Positions 21,405 to 33,208 of a stretch of 64,000 bases of DNA are shown here, in pieces. The position numbers were made by a program, and so were the translations under genes. A model generated the notes under the pieces. That model was not told the origin of the DNA and searched no databases. It worked only from the letters and a program-made list of their open reading frames with translations. Origin of the DNA: Cherax quadricarinatus (lineage: Eukaryota > Arthropoda > Malacostraca > Decapoda > Parastacidae); contig NC_091353.1 of NCBI RefSeq assembly GCF_038502225.1, forward strand, positions 1,769,312-1,833,311. The letters run 5' to 3'. Position 1 is the stretch's first letter. The number at the start of each line of letters is the position of its first letter.

Positions 21405-23500
21405 AACCACATTACAAGAATAATCCGCAAATAGGAGAGAGAAGCTTATAACGACGTTTCGGTTTGACTTGGACCATTTACAAAGTTACGCTAACACTCG
21501 AAGGTGAAGGAGCCAGTATATAGAGGAGAGAGGGACAGAAAGGATGGGACGAAGAAAGAAGGAAGTGAAGAAGTTATGGTAGAGGTAATGCTTGTAGGGG
21601 AAGAAGTGGTAGCAGTAGTAGTGGTAGTAATAAGTAGGGACAGCAGTGGTAGACAGACTGTGTCATTTGTCCCTCTCTGTCTTATTTCCATGATCTTCAT
21701 AAAACTTATAAACCTGATATTCCTCTACGCCCCTTCATATCCTCCAGAGGTTCTGTCTCTTATTTTGTTGTCTCTTGGCTGGCCAAAACTCTCACTCCCT
21801 TTCTTGATATTTGTTCTCCTGGTCAACTCCGTCGCTCTAAGACTTCATCGAACGTGTTCGCCTTCTCCCGACCTGCAAAATGTTTAGTCATGACGTTAAG
21901 TCTCTCTTCACTAATGTTCTCTTGATGTTCTCAGAGAGAAGGCCAGTGAAGGCTTATTTCATCTTCCTATACCTACTGATATCTTTCTTGATCTTATTCG
22001 CCTTAGTGTGAACTCTAACATCTTTTTCTTTCAAGGTAAATTTTATTCTCAAACTTTCGGTGTTGCTATTTGCTCTCCTTAAGTTCATGTCCTTCCTACC
22101 CATTATATGGAATACTTCGAAATTGCTCTTCCTGATACTGGTAATGTAATGTATATGACATCTTTGCTAGTTGGCTCCATGACCTTAGCCTCTTCCAAGC
22201 ATTTCTCGATGCCCTTAACAATCTTGCTCTTTCCATCAGATTAAAGCTGAATGAGAAACTAACTCTTACCTTCCTTTCCTGAATGTACATGTCCATCGCC
22301 CGGCTGCAGGCTTAACTGCTTTTTTTCGTCTAGCGCAAGCCTGTGCGCGGTAGCATGTACACTCACTACTTATCTTACCATGCTCTCTCAGTCATGAAAA
22401 GTGTTCTCATTTCTCTCTTTCTCCGTTCCCTCCGCATTTGTGATCCTCGGTTCCTTGACTCGGAAATTTCCACTCTTCGTAATTCGTTCTCTCGTCTTGG
22501 CTACCTTTCCGATATCGTCAACTCTGCTTCACAATTGCGAAATAGGCTTTCTACTCTTGAAATCTCATGTTTTCTTCCTTTCTTATTCCTAGTTTTTCTA
22601 TTCTCAACAACTCTCTCCATTCCTTAAACATCAAACTCACTTTCCGCCAAACTATCACCCTTTGCAGAAATCTAACTCGTACCTCTCCTCCTGCTATAGA
22701 TATCCCTGGTGACTACTCTATTTCTTGCTCCTCTTGTCCTCTTCAGTAGTTTGGAGAAACCTGCCTCTCTCTCTTTCTGACAGACTTAAAGAGCACAAGA
22801 GAAGTGCTAGACTTGCCGACACCAGTAAGGCTGTTTTCTGTCATGTTAGAGATCACAGTCATCCTATTGACTGGTTCTCTGCTAAAACTGTCTACCTTTT
22901 CTCTAGCCTTCACAGACGTCGTCTTGTTGAAGTATCCCTTACAAACTCTTTCATAATATGAATCTTAGTTCTGGCTTTGTCTCTGCAGATGCCTTCCTTT
23001 GTCATAACATTGTTAAATGCTTCAAACTTCAGTACACTCGTGACTTGACCTGATCTTTTCTTCTCCTCCTCCTCTCCCTACCTCTTCTCCTTTTTTATTT
23101 TTCTTCGTCTTCTTTTCTTCTGCTTAAGTGTGTTCTATCCTTCGGTGTTTCCTCCCCCCCCCCTTCTTTCCCTGTGTTTTTGGTCCCTCCTTTGTGGGCC
23201 ATTTACTCTCCTGCATTGCGCCTTTTTCTTGTCCTTAGATTTACTCCACTTCTGCTACTACTACTCCATTACTACTCTTATTACTTCCACTTCCTGCATT
23301 ACCTCTACCACTACTTCTCCACTTACTTTTCTCTTCCTCTCTTCATCCCGTCCCTGTTGTCCTCAACTCTCCTATATATGTACTGGCTCCTTCACTTTCG
23401 TGTGTTAATGCGACTTATAAAAGTTCTAGGTCGGACCGACATGTCGTTATAAGCTTCTGCTATGTGCGGGTTATTTGTGCTGTTCCAGTCACGGTAATGT
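21405..23500 (+). mobile_element. Penelope-like element with inverted terminal repeats
   Basis: The unit comprises an inverted terminal segment (about 21405-21500), a decayed ORF (21690-22990) and a C/T-rich 3' segment ending in a terminal repeat (about 23390-23490). The left end (cacattac, aataatccgcaaatag, cgacgtttcggtttgact) is the reverse complement of the right end (gtcggaccgacatgtcg, tgtgcgggttatttgtg, gtaatgtg). Penelope elements are known to carry such terminal repeats in direct or inverted arrangement. The element lies inside the older ctaccagccacc repeat tract. I could not identify a clean target duplication. Confidence 0.82.
21692..22990 (+). pseudogene. PLE reverse transcriptase and GIY-YIG endonuclease, frameshifted
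   Basis: The conceptual product reads KTYKPDIPLRPFISSRGS from 21701. After a frameshift comes DVKSLFTNV from 21892 (RT motif A), then FGVAICSP from about 22056 with a stop where SPLSP is expected, YMEYFE at 22105, a damaged YVDD region at 22154 (YDIFASW, so the catalytic pair is broken), LNNLALSIR, and after another shift LPFLNVHVHRP. A C-terminal block includes VRGSMYTHYLSYHAL. The endonuclease follows with FGETCLSLSDRLKEHKRS from 22751 and HVRDHSHPIDW from 22842. This is the domain order of Penelope-family proteins. At least three frameshifts and several stops make it dead. It is the best preserved autonomous element in the window. Confidence 0.9.
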
Positions 23501-23609
23501 GCCTCTTTGTTCTTTAATTAACATTCATCACTAAATTAACAGCCACTTCCAAGACCAGTTCTGTTAGTTATCATTGTCACTAACTCTTCCAGCCACCGTC
23601 AATACTTGC

Positions 23610-25080
23610 TCTACCAGCAACCTCCATCACTACCTCTGGCAGCCTCCATCAACACTACCTCTGGCAGCCTCCATCAACACTACCTCTGGCAGCCTCCATC
23701 AACACTACCTCTGGCAGCCTCCATCAACACTACCTCTGGCAGCCTCCATCAACACTACCTCTGGCAGCCTCCATCAACACTACCTCTGGCAGCCTCCATC
23801 AACACTACCTCTGGCAGCCTCCATCAACACTACCTCTGGCAGCCTCCATCAACACTACCTCTGGCAGCCTCCATCAACACTACCTCTGGCAGCCTCCATC
23901 AACACTACCTCTGGCAGCCTCCATCAACACTACCTCTGGCAGCCTCCATCAACACTACCTCTGGCAGCCTCCATCAACACTACCTCTGGCAGCCTCCATC
24001 AACACTACCACTGGCAGCCTCCATCACCACTACCTCTGGCAGCCTCCATCAACACTACCTCTGGCAGCCTCCATCAACACTATATCTGGCAGCCTCCATC
24101 AACACTATATCTGGCAGCCTCCATCAACACTATATCTGGCAGCCTCCATCAACACTACCTCTGGCAGCCTCCATCAACACTACCTCTGGCAGCCTCCATC
24201 AACACTACCTCTGGCAGCCTCCATCAACACTACCTCTGGCAGCCTCCATCAACACTACCTCTGGCAGCCTCCATCAACACTACCTCTGGCAGCCTCCATC
24301 AACACTACCTCTGGCAGCCTCCATCAACACTACCTCTGGCAGCCTCCATCAACACTACCTCTGGCAGCCTCCATCAACACTACCTCTGGCAGCCTCCATC
24401 AACACTACCTCTGGCAGCCTCCAGCACTACTACCTCTGGCAGCCTCCATCACTACTACCTATGGCAGCCTCCATCAACACTACCTCTGGCAGCCTCCATC
24501 AACACTACCTCAGGCAGCCTCCATCAACACTACCTCTGGCAGCCTCCATCAACACTACCTCTGGCAGCCTCCAGCACTACTACCTCTGGCAGCCTCCATC
24601 ACTACTACCTCTGGCAGCCTCCATCAACACTACCTCTGGCAGCTTCCATCAACACTACCTCTCGCAGCCTCCATCAACACTACCTCTGGCAGCCTTCATC
24701 AACACTACCACTGGCAGCCTCCATCAACACTACCTCTGGCAGCCTCCATCAACACTACCACTGGCAGCCTCCATCACCACTACCTCTGGCAGCCTCCATC
24801 AACACTACCTCTGGCAGCCTTTATCACCACTACCTCTGGCAGCCTTCATCACCACTACCTCTGCCAGCCTCCATCAACACTACCTCTGGCAGCCTCCATC
24901 AACACTACCTCTGGCAGCCTCCATCAACACTACCTCTGCCAGCCTCCATCAACACTACCTCTGGCAGCCTCCATCAACACTACCTCTGGCAGCCTCCATC
25001 AACACTACCTCTGGCAGCCTCCATCATCACTACCTCTGGCAGCCTCCATCACCACTACCTCTGCCAGCCAACATCAGCAC
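23610..25080. repeat. 25-bp minisatellite (about 59 copies)
   Basis: The monomer is ccatcaacactacctctggc plus agcct. Most copies are identical. Variants (tatatctgg, agcactac, caccactacc, ctgccagcc) cluster and repeat as blocks, notably the agcactactacctctggcag block near 24421 and 24571. Being one base over a multiple of three, the array reads open in two overlapping 500-residue frames, which are artefacts. It grew out of the older ctaccagccacc repeat that flanks it. Confidence 0.97.
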
Positions 25081-25340
25081 TATGTCGACCACCATCAACA
25101 TTAACTCTACCAGCCACCAACAATTCTAAATCTACCAGCCACCTACAACAATGACTGTACCAGTAATTTCAACAAAGTTGAACGTGAATACTACCGGCCA
25201 CCATCATCACTAAATATCCCAGTTACTTTGCTAATTTAATTAGCATCCATCATCACTAACTCTACCAGCCACCATCATCATTATCTTTATCAGCTGCCAT
25301 CATCACTCTACCATCCACGTTCATCACTAGCTCTTCTAGT
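25081..25340. repeat. Degenerate right flank of the 25-bp array
   Basis: Diverged units (ctaccagccaccatcatcac and relatives) continue the old repeat seen at 20985-21404 and then fade out. Confidence 0.65.
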
Positions 25341-27289
25341 TACCTTCACATCTAACTCTCTCTCGTACCTTCAATAATTTTTCGCCTGCCCCCAACCTAA
25401 AGTCTTTTTCCAGTTATTACCAAAGCTTCTCCAGTAACTCCTTTCAAAATTTACTATCTAATACTTTCTTAAAACTCAATAAACCTCCAAAAAAATAAAT
25501 TCACCAGTTAAATCATTAGTGTAAATTCTCCAGAAACCGTCCTCTCCATTCTCCACCTTAGGCCCCTTTCCATCCTCCAACAGGATCACCTCACATTCTC
25601 TCCCTTGGTTTTCCACCATCCTTTACCTCGGTCTTCTACCATTCTTCACTATGATCCCCCATTATCCTCTGTCAGTGTTCCCTAACATCCTCTACTGGGT
25701 GTGACTTTTGTGAGGAGTTTCTCGGGTTACATCATTATCCAAGACTGACTAACCCACCTTCTGCCACACCAAAAGTGCCTTTATGAAGGTGACCAGATTG
25801 CTGATTTACCCTCCATCACCCAGTTCTTGACCCACCCACCGTCTGCTGTCACCGAGTGCTCATTTACTTCTGGGCGGTCATCCGCCTACTGTTACCCTAG
25901 AGCTGAATTACCCGCAGTTACTTGCTAGCTGACAGCTTCACCTGTCTCCTTACTATCCTGCTTCTACCTTCAAGAGTTGATCAGGAAGCTGGCCACAGTG
26001 GTCACCCATAATTCACCCATTATTCACACGCTACCTGGTGCTTCAGTTTGCTGTGATAATGCCTTCACTGGGGTAGCCAAGATTTGCTGCTATGTTAAGA
26101 GCTCCTATGCTGCTGTGCTAGCTACACTGATGTATTATAGTTAATAGGGAATATGTTGACAGCTCTGTTAGAGTGGAGTACGAGGGATTTTGACTGGTGT
26201 GCAAGGGGCGCACCACCATATATTCCTGCCAACCATGAGCTGCCCACTTCGGAGTTATGGAAGGATGGCACCTGTGGGAGTGAAGTAACGCTGTTGGTCA
26301 CAAGCACCCTGATGAATGCCTAATTTTTAGGATATGCTGGGATACATTATTGTGGAAGCAGTGAGCAAGCAATTAAGAAGCCATCAACCTGCATTTACTG
26401 GCTCAGTATTCTTCTATGTTGAATTTGGCCTGCCATTACCTCTCTTAAGTGGTTGTCCTGCCAGCCAGGGATGATATATATAAGAAATGATGTTTTTAAT
26501 CCTATCTTTGATCTGCCAGAGGAGTATTTATCTGTATGGAATGAGTCAGTCCTTGGAACTGGATCAGTGACCCTGGTAGTCCCTTGATACTAGCAGCGGT
26601 GTGATACCTTCCCTGTAGCAAGTTCCAGAGTTGAGGGCAGTGCTTGACGTGTGTGAGGGAACCTATACTACCTTAGACTGGCGACTTAGTCCAGTTGCTA
26701 GTATTGAAAGAATGCCATTCTTCTGAAATATTTCCACGCCAATACATAAATGGAATTAGCTGACTTGAGGAGCTAGGTGTACTTTTAAGTAGGGGTACAG
26801 AAAGTCACTGGAACCAGGAAAAGTAAGTTTAAAGGTGAAATTAGTTTTAAGGGCAACTTAAGTCATAAGGAACTGATGTATCATATTGCCACAAATGTGC
26901 TGACCCACTGTGAGTGTTTGCTGTTTACACTGTCTGCACCTGAAAGGGTGTGAAAAATGGGAGTGTTATTGTGTCAGGGTTTGAAAAGCCTATTTGGTTT
27001 AGAAAAGAAAGTAAGAAGTAAATTAAATGTTTTGATAAGAGAAAAGAATATAAAAAGAGATCCTTTGAATACAAGATCATTTTTTTAGACAGTAATTATT
27101 GTTCTTTTGTTAAAATTAAATGAGAGATTGCCCGCCATGTTTGTTTTTGTTTGTGTTAAGTTTGCGTTTTTTGTGTGTTGAAGTTTTGTGATAGACTTAC
27201 GGGTTAGGATAAAATAATTAAAAGAGCTTGGGACAATCCTCAAATTTTTCTTAGTCCTCTGCTGTTTTATAAACGGGAAGAGGTCTTAA
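25341..27289. other. About 2 kb of single-copy DNA, no recognised gene
   Basis: The composition is mixed, with a C/T-rich left part. I find no RT, transposase or cellular protein motif. The minus-strand frame at 26122-26307 is short and unrecognised. Confidence 0.55.
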
Positions 27290-27625
27290 GACTTGGTCTC
27301 CTACCTGGAGTCTACCTGGAAAGTAGTCCGTAGGTCAGCGTCCCAGCTGCTCGTCTTTAACAAGGCCTCCTGGTGGATCGGGTCTGATCAACCAGGATGT
27401 TACTCCACGAAGTCCGAACCACAGCTAGGGGCAATTTCCCTAATGTATGTTGGGAGGCTGTTGAATAGTCTTGGGCTCCTTACACTTAATGTGTTGCTTC
27501 TTAGTGTACTCATGACATCTTTGCTATTTACTGGGGTTACATTGTGTATCATCTGCCGAGTCTTTTGCTTTCGTGGGGAGTTATTTATGTACGCATATTT
27601 GGGATCAGTCTTTCTTCCTTTGCAT
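27290..27625 (-). pseudogene. Non-LTR retrotransposon C-terminus and 3' end
   Basis: The minus strand encodes TLRSNTLSVRSPRLFNSLPT followed by YIREIAP, near 27450-27530. This is the typical tail of a CR1/Jockey-type reverse transcriptase ORF (VRxPRLFNxLP...IR). It is followed by the 3' untranslated motifs shared with 12.1 and 40.2 kb. It ends at the 27290 side with the repeated tccaggtagac-type terminus. The copy is truncated well downstream of the catalytic domain. Confidence 0.75.
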
Positions 27626-28135
27626 TGTAGGTTGCCACTCTCACTCTTATAGCGCCATGTGGCTAGTTTTCCTTTGAGACAACCAGATGCACAGGGAGAA
27701 GAAAAGAGATTAGAGGAAGTACTTGGTAGGGTGTCTCCGCTGGGAGGACCCTCCTTGTGGAAGTATAGGTGTAAGATACTAGTGGAGACTGGAATTTGTT
27801 TTATACATCTGGAACCATATCTGGGTTCCATTCCACTGGAAGCTGTTATTTTAATTCTTATATTGGCAAATTTCCTGCAAACTCAATCTCCCTTAGTATT
27901 AATTTAATATTACTCTCCATGAGTTGTATCTCTGAAGAAGTATCGAGGTATAACTAAATGGTTATACAGTAATGTAAGAATATATTTTTCTAGATTATTT
28001 AATCTCTTTTCTATTCCTTGACTAATTAATGGTTGATTTCTACGTTATTATTCCTTAATTAGTAAAGTGATTAACAATTTATCCCCTGGTGAGGGGGAGG
28101 AAGTGTTTCAGTTTCTCTTGGGTAAGACAATTAAA
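27626..28135. other. Single-copy stretch
   Basis: A frame on the minus strand continues upstream of the LINE tail to about 27831, but I see no further motif. The rest is AT-rich. Confidence 0.45.
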
Positions 28136-28262
28136 TGACGATATCGCCAAGACGTAGACAAAGTCTCTTATGTATACAGTTCAGGACATTTATTCAAGGA
28201 GAGGTTTCACCACGAGTAACTTCTTCATTCCTTGCATATATGTGCTGAACTGCATACAAGTG
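28136..28262 (-). mobile_element. Possible PLE terminus
   Basis: The minus strand has AATGAAGAAG, then a stretch ending GGTGAAACC, then TTGAATAAATGTCC. The layout matches other PLE tails (core-like strand, hairpin, GAAAC, then AATAAA-type sequence), with several substitutions. The outer part (gaactgtatacataagagac on the minus strand) has no second copy in the window. Confidence 0.35.
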
Positions 28263-29156
28263 TGTTATTCGATGGTTAATTGAGGGTAGGAGGCAGCCTA
28301 TCACAACTCAGTACCCCAAGAATATACTTTATTCTCACGCTGAGACAAGTGTCTGTGGCTCCAGGTACTTGGTAATGTACGTGTGTGTTGTGAGAGGTCG
28401 TGTCTGTGATCTGTTTCCTATGGTAATGCGCTCGTGTGTGGAAAGAGGTCATGACAATGATTCCGTCTGTTTGGTGATACACCTGTGAGGGCTATACTGA
28501 GATTTCGTCTTCTTGCGCTGAAAACAGAGTCTATATAAACTTTCTTAATAGTAATCATGTGCTCTGCGATTCTATTTTATATCTCTCTCAGACGCTGTCA
28601 ATTTCTTTTTCCCTTTCTCTCTCATCTTGCCTTGAACAAGTTTGAAAATGTGGAATAAAATCCTCAAGATATTACTTGTACTTGACGGCGCTCTCCTCGG
28701 AGGCAGTAGTTGTTCAGGCGGGCATCTCCCTGTTGCCAGGATCTGCCGGACCATGCAGAAAAATAGGCATTATACTGCCTCCTGAATCCTGTTATAAACA
28801 TGCAACTTTTTTAATACATCACTCTATTTGTGCAGGCTTGTTGCATTACTCCAAGATATGCTACACTGATCCGGAACACTGCACATTCTCCTGCATTTCA
28901 CCGGGTGTGTAACATATCCTAAGGAACTACGTTTGCCTTCTACGGTGTAGTTTTTTCGGAGACTTTACTATATAATGTTAGTTAACTTAAATTATAATAA
29001 ATTAATTAGTTAAATAAGAAGGGAACACCTTGACTGAACTTGAAGCAACTTTAATTATGTTTTGTAATCTAAGTATATAGAATGTCGACATTATGGATTA
29101 AGAGGATAAGTTGACCCCTTGGAGGTGCTGTACTGCTCTAGTGCTTGTTAATGTAC
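28263..29156. other. Single-copy stretch
   Basis: Overlapping small frames on both strands (28572-28754 minus, 28676-28912 plus) have no recognisable motif. No element was found. Confidence 0.5.
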
Positions 29157-31000
29157 CTTGGTATATGCTGCAATAATCACTACACTTGCTGGCCTGCCCT
29201 GGGATATGCTGCGCTAATCACTACACTTGCTGGCCTGCCCTGGGATATGCTGCAATAGTCACTACACTTGCTGGCCTGCCCTGGGATATGCTGCGCTAAT
29301 CACTACACTTGCTGGCCTGCCCTGGGATATGCTGCAATAGTCACTACACTTGCTGGCCTGCCCTGGGATATGCTGCAATAATCACTACACTTGCTGGCCT
29401 GCCCTGGGATATGCTGCAATAGTCACTACACTTGCTGGCCTGCCCTGGGATATGCTGCAATAATCACTACACTTGCTGGCCTGCCCAGGGATATGCTGCA
29501 ATAATCACTACACTTGCTGGCCTGCCCTGGGATATGCTGCAATAATCACTACACTTGCTGGCCTGCCCTGGGATATGCTGCAATAATCACTACACTTGCT
29601 GGCCTGCCCTGGGATATGCTGCGCTAATCACTACACTTGCTGGCCTGCCCTGGGATATGCTGCAATAGTCACTACACTTGCTGGCCTGCCCTGGGATATG
29701 CTGCAATAATCACTACACTTGCTGGCCTGCCCTGGGATATGCTGCAATAATCACTACACTTGCTGGCCTGCCCTGGGATATGCTGCAATAATCACTACAC
29801 TTGCTGGCCTGCCCTGGGATATGCTGCAATAATCACTACACTTGCTGGCCTGCCCTGGTATATGCTGCACTAATCACTACACTTGCTGGCCTGCCCTGGG
29901 ATATGCTGCAATAATCACTACACTTGCTGGCCTGCCCTGGGATATGCTGAAATAATCACTACACTTGCTGGCCTTCCCTGGTATATGCTGCACTAATCAC
30001 TACACTTGCTGGCCTGCCCTGGGATATGCTGCAATAATCACTACACTTGCTGGCCTTCCCTGGTATATGCTGCACTAATCACTACACTTGCTGGCCTGCC
30101 CTGGGATATGCTGCAATAATCACTACACTTGCTGGCCTTCCCTGGTATATGCTGCACTAATCACTACACTTGCTGGCCTGCCCTGGGATATGCTGCAATA
30201 ATCACTACACTTGCTGACCTGCCCTGGGATATGCTGCACTAATCACTACACTTGCTGGCCTGCCCTGGGATATGCTGCAATAATCACTACACTTGCTGGC
30301 CTGCCCTGGTATATGCTGCACTAATCACTACACTTGCTGGCCTGCCCTGGTATATGCTGCAATAATCACTACACTTGCTGGCCTGCCCTGGTATATGCTG
30401 CACTAATCACTACACTTGCTGGCCTTCCCTGGTATATGCTGCAATAATCACTACACTTGCTGGCCTGCCCTGGGATATGCTGCAATAATCACTACACTTG
30501 CTGGCCTGCCCTGGGATATGCTGCAATAATCACTACACTTGCTGGCCTTCCCTGGTATATGCTGCACTAATCACTACACTTGCTGGCCTGCCCTGGGATA
30601 TGCTGCAATAATCACTACACTTGCTGACCTGCCCTGGGATATGCTGCACTAATCACTACACTTGCTGGCCTGCCCTGGGATATGCTGCAATAATCACTAC
30701 ACTTGCTGGCCTTCCCTGGTATATGCTGCACTAATCACTACACTTGCTGGCCTGCCCTGGTATATGCTGCAATAATCACTACACTTGCTGGCCTGCCCTG
30801 GTATATGCTGCACTAATCACTACACTTGCTGGCCTTCCCTGGTATATGCTGCAATAATCACTACACTTGCTGGCCTGCCCTGGTATATGCTGCACTAATC
30901 ACTACACTTGCTGGCCTTCCCTGGTATATGCTGCAATAATCACTACACTTGCTGGCCTGCCCTGGGATATGCTGCAATAATCACTACACTTGCTGGCCTT
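29157..31000. repeat. 41-bp satellite array (about 45 copies)
   Basis: The monomer comprises atatgctgcaataatcac, tacacttgctggcctgc and cctggg. Variants are ggg/ggt before atatg, caata/cacta/cgcta, and cctgc/cttcc. Variants alternate as 82-bp dimers in the right half. The rare ttgctgacct variant at 30211 and 30621 is 410 bp apart, exactly ten monomers, which marks a block duplication. The monomer is unrelated to the other 41-bp array at 35.5 kb. Confidence 0.97.
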
Positions 31001-31014
31001 GTAATAACTGCAGC

Positions 31015-31305
31015 AGATTATAAGTGGGCGAAACGTCCAGAGACCTCCAAACATTTATTTCAGAACACCAGTACGCAAACGGATCTGACGATTCAAGGAA
31101 TGCCTGTGTTCAACACCGAAATTCACACAACCATTTAATCAACTACAGAAACGCAAGACTTATCGCCACAGAAGACAACACTCAATACCGAAGAGTTCTG
31201 GAACCATCACTATCTGTATATCCAACAACTTCAACCAGAACAACGACTTCTATATCGTAGATGAACCCCTCGCCAAGAAACTTCTTCGCTATCCCACATA
31301 AGAAC
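31015..31305 (+). pseudogene. PLE fragment of another family: GIY-YIG endonuclease C-terminal half
   Basis: The frame from 31024 reads GETSRDLQTFISEHQYANGS, then RNACVQHRNSHNHLINYRNA and RLIATEDNTQYRRVLEPSL. These are the GETS...EH, H...H.I.Y..A and R..LE blocks of a PLE GIY-YIG endonuclease, including the catalytic glutamate. A frameshift near 31208 is followed by FNQNNDFYIVDEPLAKKLL in another frame. The product differs clearly from the 20-23 kb PLEs (HSHPIDW type), so at least two PLE lineages are present. Everything upstream is replaced by the 41-bp array. Confidence 0.85.
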
Positions 31306-31382
31306 ATAAGAATGAAGGAACACTGCAGAAGCTCTTCTCATATACTCTGATACTCATATACCCAAGGTTCTAGACTCTATCA

Positions 31383-32120
31383 CCCTACTTGAGTGAAGTT
31401 TGTAGTCTCTGGTCCCCTAGACTGTATTCTGTCTGCAGTCTTCTTTGCCCTTCCCCAATCTTCATGAATTTGCACTTGGTGGGGTTGAATTCTAGGAGCC
31501 AGTTTCTGGACCAGGCCTGCAGCCTGTCGACATCCCTTTGTAGTTCTGCCTGGTCCTCATCTGATTGAATTCTTCTCATCAACTTCACATCATCTGCAAA
31601 CAGAGACTATTCCTTCCATCATGTAGTTCACATATACCAAAAACAGCACTGGTCCTAGGACTGACCCCTGTGGAACCCTGCTTGTCACAGGCGCCCACTC
31701 TGACACCTCATCACGTAACATGACTCGTTGATATCTTCCCGACAGGTATTTCCTGATCTACTGCAGTGCCTTCCCTGTTATACCTGCCTGGTTCTCCAAA
31801 TTATGTACTAATCTCTTGTGTGGAACTGTGTCAAAAGCCTTCTTACAGTCTAAGAAAACGCAATCTACCCACCCGTCTCTCTCATGCCTTAATGCTGTCA
31901 CCCTGTAATAGAATTCCAATAGGTTTGTGACACAGAATTTCCTACCACTCTTCTTCTGATAATCTTCTCAAAGACTTTGTATACTATACATGTCAGTGAC
32001 ACTGGTCTGTATTTTAATGCTTCCTGTCTGTCTCCTTTTTTAAAGACTTGGACTATATGTGTTGTCTTCCATACCTCAGACAGTCGTCCTGTTTCGATAG
32101 ATGTGTTGAAGACTGCTGTC
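31383..32120 (-). pseudogene. CR1/Jockey-type reverse transcriptase fragment, copy 2
   Basis: In minus-strand order: VFKKGDRQEALKYRPVSLT and KVFEKIIRRRVV (RT motifs 1-2), then frameshifted sequence corresponding to the FLDCKKAFDTVPH region (motif A), a GVPQGSVLGPVLF-type block, an intact-looking FADDVKL stretch after an internal deletion, and DRLQAWSRNWLLEFNPTKCK. This is the polymerase core of a non-LTR retrotransposon. Stops and shifts make it inactive. It lies head to tail downstream of copy 1, and the 32121/32120 join fuses the two in one open frame. Confidence 0.85.
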
Positions 32121-32600
32121 TGCGGTCTTCTTTGCCCTTCCCCGATCTTCGTGGCTTTGCATTTGGCGGGGTTAAATTCGAGGAGCCAGTTGCTGGACCA
32201 GGCTTCCAGCCTGTCCAGGTCTCTTTGTAGTCCTGCCTGATCCTCATCTGATTTAATTCTCCTCATTAACTTCACATCCTTTGTAAACAGGAACACTTCT
32301 GAGTCTATCCCTTCCGTCATGCCATTCACATATACCAAAAACAGCACTGGTCCTAGGACTGACCCCTGTGGGACGCCGCTCGTCACAGGCGCCCACTCTG
32401 ACAACTCGTCACGTACCATGACTCATTGTTGCCTCCCTGTCAAGAATTCTCTGATCCATTGCAGTGCCTTTCCTGTTATGTGTACCTGATCCTTCAGCTT
32501 TTGCACTAACTTCTTGTGTAGAACTGTGTCGACGGCGTTCGTGCAGTCCAAGAAGATGCAATCTACCCACCCCTCTCCCTCGTGTCTTCCGTTACCTATG
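32121..32600 (-). pseudogene. CR1/Jockey-type reverse transcriptase fragment, copy 1
   Basis: The minus strand reads VTSGVPQGSVLGPVLFLVY, then FLFTKDVKLMRRIKSDEDQ and DRLEAWSSNWLLEFNPAKCK. The catalytic F/YADD box reads FTKD, so the first aspartate is lost. Upstream, before a stop, nucleotide sequence matching the TVPH...KLV region survives. The block ends at GEGQRRPQT, exactly where copy 2 begins upstream in the polymerase, giving an ORF (31898-32419) with scrambled domain order. That join is a rearrangement and not a natural domain architecture. Confidence 0.87.
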
Positions 32601-32689
32601 TGTGTGTATGTGTGTGTACTATCCTAGCTGAGGTTGCAGGGGTCGAGTCCGAGCTCCTGTGTGTGTGTGTGTGTGTGTACTCACTTAGT

Positions 32690-33123
32690 TGTACTCACCT
32701 AGTTGAGGTTGCAGGGGTCGAGTCCGAGCTCCTGGTCCCGCCTCTTCACTGATCGCTACTAGGTCACTCTCCCTGAACCGTGAGCTTTATCATACCTCTG
32801 CTTAAAGCTATGTATGGATCCTGCCTCCACTACATCGCTTCCCAAACTATTCCACTTCCTGACTACTCTGTGGCTGAAGAAATACTTCCTAACATCCCTG
32901 TGATTCATCTGTGTCTTCAACTTCCAACTGTGTCCCTTTGTTATTGTGTCCAATCTCTGGAACATCCTGTCTTTGTCCACCTTGTCAATTCCTCTCAGTA
33001 TTTTGTATGTCGTTATCATGCCCCCACTATCTCTCCTGTCCTCCAGTGCCGTCAGGTTGATTTCCCTTAACCTCTCCTCGTAGGACATACCTCTTAACTC
33101 TGGGACTAGTCTTGTTGCAAACC

Positions 33124-33125
<2 letters not shown>
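32690..33125 (-). pseudogene. LINE reverse transcriptase C-terminal segment and 3' end
   Basis: The minus strand encodes RFATRLVPELRGMSYEERLR, then EINLTALEDRRDSGGMITTY, then KILRGIDKV and VVRKWNSLGSDVVEAGSIHS. This is the C-terminal region of CR1-like LINE ORF2. It ends with a 3' untranslated part (gaggttgcaggggtcgagtc on the plus strand, present twice at about 32630 and 32706) and (GT)n. The same LINE family may have donated the neighbouring RT fragments, but the segments are not collinear. Confidence 0.8.

Positions 33126-33204
<79 letters not shown>
33125..33204. repeat. (GT)n microsatellite
   Basis: Forty uninterrupted GT dinucleotides lie just upstream (minus strand) of the LINE C-terminal fragment. 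Confidence 0.98.

Positions 33205-33208
<4 letters not shown>

Noticed and set aside
23574..25154. Two overlapping 500-residue frames in the 25-bp array
   Set aside because: Two frames of one strand both open over 1.5 kb follow from a period that is not a multiple of three. Neither shows protein-like composition.
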